A stretch of 8,554 nt of DNA from positions 1-8,554 of the forward strand of contig DATDXI010000011.1 in the NCBI GenBank assembly GCA_035289385.1, written 5' to 3'. Both the position numbers and the translations under genes were made by a program. Position 1 is the stretch's first letter. Each line of letters opens with the position of its first letter. The DNA is from JACOZM01 sp035289385 (GTDB lineage: Archaea; Nanobdellota; Nanobdellia; Woesearchaeales; GW2011-AR9). A model generated the notes under the pieces. The model was not told the DNA's origin. It saw only the letters and a program-made list of their open reading frames with translations, and ran no database searches. Below, piece by piece: positions 1 to 5,072 of this stretch.

Positions 1-136
1 CTTCTTCGCCGTGAGTTCAGGCGATTTTGTAAACTGGTAAAGCTTAGCATCACCCACTGATTTTGCGGATAAAAATCGCCTCGTTTTCTTTTCTGACGAA
101 GCTATTAGCTGAACTCACCTCTTGGCGATGAAGAAG
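1..136. other. long imperfect palindrome, possible structured RNA
   Basis: Bases 11-20 (GTGAGTTCAG) pair perfectly with 109-118. The stem extends outward with 1-10 against 124-133 (9 of 10 pairs), or alternatively CTTCTTC at 1-7 with GAAGAAG at 130-136. Inside it are a second stem, 20-28 (GGCGATTTT) with 72-80, and a short hairpin, 81-85 with 95-99, so the fold is a branched junction. A run of eight T at 166-173 would suit termination of a plus-strand transcript. I do not recognise an RNA family: no SRP, RNase P, 5S or box C/D signature is convincing. The window edge may cut the 5' side. The pairing is seen directly; transcription and strand are not shown. Confidence 0.4.
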
Positions 137-165
137 ATGAATCCTCTTAAAGCTAAACAAATACA

Positions 166-173
166 TTTTTTTT
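166..173 (+). terminator. T tract after the palindrome
   Basis: Eight consecutive T lie about 30 nt after the end of the 1-136 palindrome. Archaeal transcription commonly ends at T-rich tracts, so this could terminate a plus-strand RNA from the palindrome. On the minus strand the same tract is A-rich and would not end the 325-aa gene. Confidence 0.25.
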
Positions 174-200
174 ACTTGATGAGAATATAATGTTCTTTGA

Positions 201-1178
201 TTAGAAGTCGAGAGTAAATCCTCCTCTACCACTATTTCTCCCACCAGAATAGCCTCTGTCCATTCTTGCTCTAGGGCTAGAGTGATGGTGGGAAGGTGCT
301 TGCCTTTCTTCTCTTGGTGAGAATGTCAAGATGGTATCTTGAACTTCTTGTCGAGGATTATCCGTGCCAAAATAACCATAACTACCCTTCAGCAAGTCAT
401 CAGCTGCAGAAAAAGGCTGTACATGGAGTTGTTCACGGGGAACGGCTACTATTGCTGCCAGTTCTTCTGCGGAGTGTTGAGTTGAAAAAATAGCATAAGA
501 AACTGTTCTGGCTCTTCCCGGGATAATTCTCCCGTGGGCAATGGCTTTTGCGGCGATAAGACTAGACAGGTCTCCACGCCCTGCTACAACAACAGCATGA
601 CTACCAGCAGTTCCGTAACTGGCGTTATCAGAAATGATCATCGTTGCGGTGGGGGGAACATAACTCCCCTCGCTTGCTCCTGCTTCATGAAGCAGATAAT
701 CAATAACTCTGATATTTAGTGCCAGCTTTGAAACATCTCCTGCAGCAGAACCACTAAATGCCCGGCTAATCATTTGCTGTGGGGAAATTCCAGTAATGGT
801 TGCCAAGGTTTCAGAAGGAACTCCTCTGACTAAGGTGCTTGGCCGTCCGTTTCCAGGAAAAGAGCCATCAACATCTACTCTTGCTTGCTCGAGCCTATCT
901 TGAAGTGTAGCCAGGCTCATTCTCGAATATACCAGCGCTTCGTTTTTGGCAGAATCATGGATAACAGCATAAGCGAGAGGACTTTGAGGGCGCTGAGCTG
1001 ATGCCCATCTTTCCCGTTGATAAACATCATGCTCCGGTAGAGCTCTATCATCTTCCTCTGCTTGTCTAAATTGCACCTGTTCCTGTTCTGGACGATGTGG
1101 TTTATCTATTGTCCTACCAATCTGTGAGCGATATTTATTTTGATGTGGATGCTTCGTTTCCCTATTTTTTTTTGCCAT
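201..1178 (-). CDS. hypothetical protein with Arg/Gly-rich C-terminal tail
   Basis: This is a 325-aa protein of no family I recognise. Residues 1-65 are polar and highly charged and look disordered. Residues 66-285 alternate short hydrophobic strands and helices (for example LAYAVIHDSA at 68-77 and HAVVVAGRGD at 194-203) and probably fold. Residues 286-325 are again low complexity, with a His cluster (HHH 297-299) and an RG-rich segment (RGYSGGRNSGRGG, 308-320) ending in FTLDF. RG-rich tails often bind RNA or single-stranded nucleic acid, and an acidic/aromatic tip recalls SSB-type partner-binding tails; both readings are inference. No signal peptide or membrane segment is visible. GAGGG sits 7 nt before the ATG and supports this start. 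The gene lies downstream of S8e on the same strand with a gap of about 90 nt. Confidence 0.8.
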   Translation of the reverse strand: MAKKNRETKHPHQNKYRSQIGRTIDKPHRPEQEQVQFRQAEEDDRALPEHDVYQRERWASAQRPQSPLAYAVIHDSAKNEALVYSRMSLATLQDRLEQARVDVDGSFPGNGRPSTLVRGVPSETLATITGISPQQMISRAFSGSAAGDVSKLALNIRVIDYLLHEAGASEGSYVPPTATMIISDNASYGTAGSHAVVVAGRGDLSSLIAAKAIAHGRIIPGRARTVSYAIFSTQHSAEELAAIVAVPREQLHVQPFSAADDLLKGSYGYFGTDNPRQEVQDTILTFSPREERQAPSHHHSSPRARMDRGYSGGRNSGRGGFTLDF

Positions 1179-1251
1179 AGTTGTGCCCTCTATAATTCTC
1201 TTCTATCTCTGTCATCAATCATCTCTTCAGAGAAGAATACTCATTACTTTG

Positions 1252-1288
1252 CAACAAAACTCCACAACCCCTTACAACAAAACTCCAC
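1252..1288. repeat. 14-nt direct repeat across the S8e stop codon
   Basis: CAACAAAACTCCAC occurs at 1252-1265 and again at 1275-1288, a period of 23 nt. The second copy encodes the last codons of S8e on the minus strand and the first lies just past its stop. It looks like a small tandem duplication of the 3' end of the gene. Confidence 0.6.
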
Positions 1289-1649
1289 TAACTTGTCCTT
1301 CCTGACCTGGTCGGGAAGTTATTCTTGCTTTGCCTAATTTTGTCTCTACAATTGCTCCTTTCGTGAGAATATTTCTTCGGACTAAGTTAGGGTTAGCTGG
1401 ATTCTCAACGACGTTTAGAATTTCTGTTTTTACCGTCTTTCCTTTTTTGTCTGCAACATTCATCTGGTTGCCGGAGATCAATGATCGTTTTTTGTGGCCG
1501 CCGGGAACTCTTCTTACGCGAACTCTGCTCTCTGCGCCAAGCCTGGTCATAGCGGAGAAACCAGCTAATTCTGTCTTTCTTTTTCCCCGTGACGGCCTAT
1601 ATAAGCCGCCGGATACTTTCCTGATGGACCTTTGTTGTGATCGTGCCAT
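1272..1649 (-). CDS. rps8e: 30S ribosomal protein S8e
   Basis: This 125-aa protein matches the archaeal/eukaryotic S8e family over its whole length and at its usual archaeal size. S8e is a small-subunit ribosomal protein that bacteria lack. Family marks in order are SGGLYRPSRGKRKTE (residues 13-27), the basic loop VRRVPGGHKKRS, NVVENPANPNLVRRNILTKGAIVETKLGKARI in the middle to late part, and the terminal RPGQEGQVSGVLL. The ATG start gives the expected MARSQQRSIRK beginning. No Shine-Dalgarno precedes it. An 18-nt palindrome overlaps the start codon (see 1648-1665). LonB lies upstream on the same strand about 100 nt away and the 325-aa gene downstream, but no shared operon is evident. Confidence 0.95.
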   Translation of the reverse strand: MARSQQRSIRKVSGGLYRPSRGKRKTELAGFSAMTRLGAESRVRVRRVPGGHKKRSLISGNQMNVADKKGKTVKTEILNVVENPANPNLVRRNILTKGAIVETKLGKARITSRPGQEGQVSGVLL

Positions 1650-1665
1650 AACTTTGTAAAGTTAT
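1648..1665. promoter_or_regulatory. palindrome overlapping the S8e start codon
   Basis: ATAACTTT-GT-AAAGTTAT has perfect 8-bp arms around a 2-nt centre and includes the first bases of the S8e ATG. In DNA it could be an operator. In mRNA it could form a 6-bp stem (AUAACU/AGUUAU) with a 6-nt loop touching the start codon. Ribosomal proteins are often autoregulated through leader structures, but a role here is inference. Confidence 0.35.
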
Positions 1666-1753
1666 CATCAAATGTACGGGATGCGCTTCGCTTACCCCTA
1701 CACTGAACAGATAACATATCCTCCGTGTTTTCTTCTGATTTTAAGGGTAGTTT

Positions 1754-3667
1754 TTAAAGATTTCTCTTTTTCGCTGTACTTCTTTTTCGGTGATTGCTTC
1801 CTGTCTTCCTGCCGTTTCCATTAAAAATCATCTCTTTGAGCTTGCTTTTACCGTTCCATTCCAAGGCATGCTCTAAAACTTGAGTGATAGATTCTACGGG
1901 AATAATCTTTACTAACTTCAGTTTCTCTGAATCTAAGACGATATCCTGTAGGTTTGCTTTGGGCACAAGGATAGTCTTGATGCCAACTTCAATCGCCGCT
2001 TCCACTTTTGACGAGACTCCACCGACGGGAAGAACCTCTCCGCGAACCGATAAAGAGCCGGTCATGGCTACCGTCTGTTTGACGGGAATATTTTTTAATG
2101 CAGAAATGATGGCAGTTGCCACGGCAATGGATGCAGAATCTCCTTCCACTCCTTCATAGGTCTGCAGGAACTGGACATAAATATCTTTTGTCTCCTTGAT
2201 GTCTTCTCCAAATAATTTCATGATGATAGCAGAGACGTTCTTTACTGCTTCCTTGGCAATCTCTCCTAATTTTCCGGTAGCGATGATCTCTGATTTTTTC
2301 CCTCCAGGCGTCACTTCTGCTTCTATGGGCAGCAAGATTCCGGAATATGCCGATCCTCCTCCGATAACAGCTAATCCATTGACTCGGCCTACCTGCTGTC
2401 CTGATGTGACGATGACGTCATACTCTTTCTTTCTCTCGACGAATTGGTCCGCTATCTGCTGTTCCAGAGGACGGGCAACCATTTTTGCCGCTTCGACATG
2501 TTCTTTCAAGACGTATGGTGCTTTCCTTTCTTTAGCGATATCTCCGGCTGCTCTCACTAGACCACCAAGACCACGAAGATGGAGTGTCAGATGTCCTTTT
2601 CTATTTGCTCGCCGTCGAGCTTCTTCGATGATCATCCTGATGGCCGGCAAAGAAAAATGAGGGATGTGTTTATTCTCTTTTTCCACTTCCTGGGCGATGA
2701 ATCTAGCAATTTTTAACCTGTTTTGAGGGGTATCGAGCATGGTCTCTTTCATATACACTTCATAACCATATCCTCTGATCCTGGATCTCAGTGCAGGATG
2801 CATATTCTTGATCGTCTCAAAATTTCCCGCAGCTACTAACACAAAATCGCAAGGAACCGCTTCTGTCCTGACCATAGCTCCTGCTGACCGTTCTGATTGG
2901 CCGGTGATGGGGAATTTCCGTTCTTGTAATGCGGACAATAATTCCTGCTGTGTTCTGGGATCTAAGGTAGCTATTTCGTCGATAAATATAACTCCTAGGT
3001 GCGCTTTATGGATCATCCCGGCAACTACACGTTGATTTGCTGGTGTTCCTAACCCTCCCGATTGGAACGGGTCGTGAAGGACATCTCCCAATAATGCTCC
3101 GGCATGTGCTCCCGTAGCATCATAGAATGGCGCTAGCTTCTGGTTAAAATTATCAACGATAACTTTTGGCACTATTGTTGAAGATTGCTTAAACATCCTT
3201 GGGCCCATGCTGAGCATGATGGCAAAAGCAGCTAAGAAAAGCATGCCTCCTAAGAAGAAAGCGGTGAACATCAAGTCAGAATTATAATAATGCCTTACCC
3301 ACCAAGGGGCAATCAATGTGAAAATAGCGACGATAAATAATAAGAAATTATTGTTTTTTAATACTTTCTGGGAATCAAAGGTATATCTCTTGGCTTCTTC
3401 TCTTCCCGTCCCAGCAGGAAGCTCTTTGATCAACGGCTTGTTTTCATCATTGGGGTTAGGGTACGCTAAAATGTCTTTTAAGTCAGAGTTGGGGAGAAGT
3501 TCTGCTAAAGCTAATCCGAGCATGCTTTTTCCCGTTCCTGGCTCGCCGATCAAGAGGACGTGCCTTCGCTGCTGTGCTGCTTTCTTGATGATCTCTACAG
3601 CATGGTCCTGTCCTAGGACTTGGTCTACAATGCTCTTGGGAACCTTAATATTCTCTGTCGTTTTCAT
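1754..3667 (-). CDS. lonB: archaeal Lon protease, membrane-bound LonB
   Basis: This is an ATP-dependent serine protease of 637 aa, typical for archaeal LonB, which degrades proteins at the inner face of the membrane. The Walker A motif is GEPGTGKS (41-48). Two membrane segments (about 107-124 and 132-154) are inserted in the AAA+ domain between Walker A and Walker B, the hallmark of LonB. Walker B is VIFIDE (226-231), sensor 1 is AAGN (279-282), and the arginines at 294-298 (RSRIR) fit the arginine finger. The C-terminal protease domain has the catalytic Ser511 in EGDSAS and Lys554 in GGVSSKVEAA. There is no large N-terminal substrate domain as in bacterial LonA. The last 25 residues are a basic tail. 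All key residues are intact. A TATA-like element at 3723-3732 suggests its own promoter. Confidence 0.96.
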   Translation of the reverse strand: MKTTENIKVPKSIVDQVLGQDHAVEIIKKAAQQRRHVLLIGEPGTGKSMLGLALAELLPNSDLKDILAYPNPNDENKPLIKELPAGTGREEAKRYTFDSQKVLKNNNFLLFIVAIFTLIAPWWVRHYYNSDLMFTAFFLGGMLFLAAFAIMLSMGPRMFKQSSTIVPKVIVDNFNQKLAPFYDATGAHAGALLGDVLHDPFQSGGLGTPANQRVVAGMIHKAHLGVIFIDEIATLDPRTQQELLSALQERKFPITGQSERSAGAMVRTEAVPCDFVLVAAGNFETIKNMHPALRSRIRGYGYEVYMKETMLDTPQNRLKIARFIAQEVEKENKHIPHFSLPAIRMIIEEARRRANRKGHLTLHLRGLGGLVRAAGDIAKERKAPYVLKEHVEAAKMVARPLEQQIADQFVERKKEYDVIVTSGQQVGRVNGLAVIGGGSAYSGILLPIEAEVTPGGKKSEIIATGKLGEIAKEAVKNVSAIIMKLFGEDIKETKDIYVQFLQTYEGVEGDSASIAVATAIISALKNIPVKQTVAMTGSLSVRGEVLPVGGVSSKVEAAIEVGIKTILVPKANLQDIVLDSEKLKLVKIIPVESITQVLEHALEWNGKSKLKEMIFNGNGRKTGSNHRKRSTAKKRNL

Positions 3668-3722
3668 GGGTAAATGCTGTTGGAGAACACCTGCACTCTT
3701 TTAGCTATCCATTTCCTAGTGC

Positions 3723-3732
3723 TTTATAAAAA
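3723..3732 (-). promoter_or_regulatory. TATA-like box upstream of lonB
   Basis: On the minus strand this reads TTTTTATAAA, 56-65 nt before the lonB ATG. It predicts a transcript with a leader of about 30 nt. It lies in the 115-nt gap between scpA and lonB, suggesting that lonB is not only read through from scpA. Confidence 0.45.
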
Positions 3733-3782
3733 GATTGTGGAAGAATTTGTGTTGTCTGCTGTTTTATGTTCTATCAGCTGGT

Positions 3783-4505
3783 TTAAGAAGTGGGGCTTTT
3801 TTTTAGCTTCACGAAAATCTCATCAAAGGCCTGCTTCTGGGATGTTTCTACTTTCTGCTCATTTTCCAGATGTAAGAGAGGGATGAAAGTGTATACTTTT
3901 TCTTTTTTCCCAGCTCTCGGCGGGAGAAGCTTGGTGAAAGTAAGCTCCTTCCCTTCTTCTTTTGTCGTGTAATAGGTTATCTTATGATACAGATCCCTGA
4001 TGACGCCCATGATATCGATGCCTTTCTTGGGCATCTCAAAGTTGATGGGTCTCTGCTGGTTTAAGATGCGCCGCTTCGTGGCCATCGCTTGCTGTAATGC
4101 TTTCACTAAGTCATGGATAGACACTTTTCTGTTCCTCGGCTGCGGGTTTTTGGGGATGAGATGATATTTTTGACGGATCCTTTGACCATTCTCATTGATA
4201 AACTCTTCAAAGAAATCATCTTCTCCTTCATCGGGGTTCAATAACGCATCAAGCTTGGCAAAGTCGTTATCTACGAGATGGCTTGATTTTATCTTCAGCA
4301 GGAAGGCAGCTGCCAGCAGGATCTTTCCGGAGATTCTTAAGTCCAATTCCTGCATCTTCTTGATGACATCAATATATTTTTGGGTAAGAAGAGTGATGTT
4401 GACGTCCCAGGGATCCATCTGTTCGCTGTTTACCAGATCCATAAGGATAGCTTTCCAGCTGACTTCTTCCTGTTCCAATAATAAGTCAAAGACCTGTTGT
4501 TGCAT
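3783..4505 (-). CDS. scpA: segregation and condensation protein A (kleisin)
   Basis: This 240-aa protein is a kleisin of the ScpA family, which bridges the heads of the Smc dimer in the chromosome-organising complex. The N-terminal Smc-neck binding region is clear: a DPWDVNI motif (31-37), then LLTQKYIDVIKKMQ and LRISGKILLAAAFLLKIKS (57-73), as is typical of ScpA. An acidic linker (about 80-105) is followed by a C-terminal part (about 165-240) expected to form the winged helix that binds the Smc ATPase cap. Length is normal. No scpB or smc gene is in the window, so partners must be encoded elsewhere. No Shine-Dalgarno precedes the ATG. A TATA-like element 26-33 nt upstream, the first unit of a tandem repeat, implies a nearly leaderless mRNA. 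Confidence 0.9.
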   Translation of the reverse strand: MQQQVFDLLLEQEEVSWKAILMDLVNSEQMDPWDVNITLLTQKYIDVIKKMQELDLRISGKILLAAAFLLKIKSSHLVDNDFAKLDALLNPDEGEDDFFEEFINENGQRIRQKYHLIPKNPQPRNRKVSIHDLVKALQQAMATKRRILNQQRPINFEMPKKGIDIMGVIRDLYHKITYYTTKEEGKELTFTKLLPPRAGKKEKVYTFIPLLHLENEQKVETSQKQAFDEIFVKLKKSPTS

Positions 4506-4530
4506 CGTAGAGAGAGGAAACTTGCTGTGT

Positions 4531-4599
4531 TTTTAAAGATAATGATTTTAAAGATAATGATTTTAAAGATAATGATTTTAAAGATAATGATTTTAAAGA
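4531..4599. repeat. 15-bp tandem repeat carrying multiple TATA-like boxes
   Basis: The unit TTTTAAAGATAATGA occurs four times without mismatch (4531-4545, 4546-4560, 4561-4575, 4576-4590), then a 9-nt partial copy (TTTTAAAGA, 4591-4599). On the minus strand each unit contains CTTTAAAA, an archaeal TATA-like sequence. The copy nearest scpA lies 26-33 nt before its ATG, the expected TATA position for a leaderless gene. The perfect copies indicate a recent or unstable expansion by slippage. Confidence 0.9.
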
Positions 4600-4648
4600 G
4601 GGATTTTTATCAATCTCTTTTCTCCTCTTAAGACCACCAAAGAAGAAA

Positions 4649-4738
4649 TTATGGTAATTGTGTGTATCTGTCTTTTGATATTTTTCTGGCTATTGCTAGT
4701 CTCGTTTTTGCTTCTTCGGTAAGTTCTTCTTCAACCAT
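4649..4738 (-). CDS. possible 29-aa ORF, perhaps a gene remnant
   Basis: ATG at 4738 opens a 29-residue frame ending at TAA 4649-4651. The product, starting MVEEELTEEAKTRLAIARKI, is an acidic/basic amphipathic helix ending in SKDRYTQLP. It recalls tail segments of small antitoxin-like proteins, but that resemblance is too short to name a family. There is no Shine-Dalgarno. It may be chance or a leftover of a larger gene in this otherwise empty stretch. Confidence 0.2.
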   Translation of the reverse strand: MVEEELTEEAKTRLAIARKISKDRYTQLP

Positions 4739-4883
4739 AAAATCTTCATTATTTTATTGGTTATATTCTTTTCGGCGATTTCTTGTTAAAAGAAAAATGG
4801 ACCCTGCCGCCAGTTACACTAGGCGAGTCGTCTCCAAGTAAGATTTCTCTGCGTTCAATCTCACGATAATGGGGGTTAACTGT

Positions 4884-4889
4884 AAAAAA
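4884..4889 (-). terminator. T tract downstream of tRNA-Val
   Basis: On the minus strand, six T occur 10-15 nt after the encoded CCA end of the tRNA, in a T-rich context. This is the usual form of an archaeal tRNA terminator. Confidence 0.5.
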
Positions 4890-4899
4890 GATAAAGAAA

Positions 4900-4996
4900 T
4901 GGTGGGCCCAGCCGGACTCGAACCGGCGACATCCGCCTTGTAAGGGCAGCATCATAGCCATTGTCCATCCCTTCAGGGATTCTAGACCATGGGCCC
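4900..4996 (-). tRNA. tRNA-Val(UAC) with D-loop intron and encoded CCA
   Basis: Read on the minus strand, the acceptor stem is GGGCCCA paired with TGGGCCC, followed by discriminator A (4903) and a genome-encoded CCA (4900-4902). The anticodon arm is CTGCC-CTTACAA-GGCGG, so the anticodon is UAC (valine) with U33 and an unbroken 7-nt loop. The T arm is GCCGG-TTCGAGT-CCGGC. The D arm is interrupted: GTCTAG is separated from TGGCTATGAT by 21 nt (4961-4981). Removing these gives a normal D arm and a 76-nt mature tRNA including CCA. A TATA-like box lies at 5021-5030 on the same strand. It decodes GUA and possibly other valine codons. Confidence 0.95.
4961..4981 (-). other. 21-nt archaeal tRNA intron, bulge-helix-bulge type
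   Basis: The intron lies in the D loop, after tRNA position 15. It forms an inner hairpin ATCCC-TGAA-GGGAT. Exon bases GTCT (tRNA 10-13) can pair with intron bases GGAC to give a 4-bp central helix. That leaves 3-nt bulges AGA and AAT on opposite strands. Cutting after the second base of each bulge (AG|A and AA|T) gives exactly the exon junction predicted from tRNA-Val consensus. The outer flanking helix is weak, so this is a relaxed motif. Splicing by the archaeal endonuclease is inferred from structure. Confidence 0.85.
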
Positions 4997-5020
4997 GATA
5001 AAGGTTACTTCAACCAAACA

Positions 5021-5030
5021 GTTTAAAAAG
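5021..5030 (-). promoter_or_regulatory. TATA-like box of tRNA-Val
   Basis: The minus strand reads CTTTTTAAAC, 25-34 nt before the first base of the tRNA. This is the standard archaeal TATA spacing for a tRNA transcript starting at or near the mature 5' end. Confidence 0.65.
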
Positions 5031-5042
5031 TTTCTGGTAACA

Positions 5043-5052
5043 TTTTTATAAT
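5043..5052 (+). promoter_or_regulatory. TATA-like box of the 585-aa gene
   Basis: TTTTTATAAT is centred about 25 nt before the ATG at 5073, and no Shine-Dalgarno lies between. This fits a leaderless transcript and supports the chosen start. It is back-to-back with the tRNA promoter. Confidence 0.65.
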
Positions 5053-5072
5053 GCACCTCTCAGCAGATATTT

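Larger units (their letters stand above)
4600..4899. other. 300-nt stretch without a convincing gene
   Basis: Between the tandem repeat and the tRNA 3' end no reading frame looks like a complete gene. It holds one weak short frame (4649-4738, minus) and a T-rich tract just past the tRNA. A longer minus-strand frame (4761-4961) runs into the tRNA and is rejected. No integrase, attachment site duplication or other RNA was seen, although the position next to a tRNA 3' end is a common insertion site. Confidence 0.5.

Noticed and set aside
20..80. tRNA-like look (GGCGATT/AATCGCC ends and a GGTA motif)
   Set aside because: There is no T arm with GTTC, no valid 7-nt anticodon loop, and the length is only 61 nt.
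1179..1271. Box C/D-like sRNA signals on the minus strand (CTGA and TGATGA-like words)
   Set aside because: The boxes are not in the right order or spacing and no terminal D box or closing stem is present.
1330..1659. 109-codon plus-strand frame
   Set aside because: It is antisense to S8e, whose family match is unmistakable.
1565..1717. 50-codon minus-strand frame preceded by GGAGG
   Set aside because: The GGAGG is only 2 nt from the ATG, too close for a ribosome binding site, and the second half is an out-of-frame reading of S8e.
4531..4599. CRISPR-like regular repeats
   Set aside because: The units are adjacent with no spacers, so this is a simple tandem repeat.
4761..4961. 66-codon minus-strand frame next to the tRNA
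   Set aside because: Its start and first third lie inside the tRNA-Val gene, and the rest has no start of its own and no recognisable domain.
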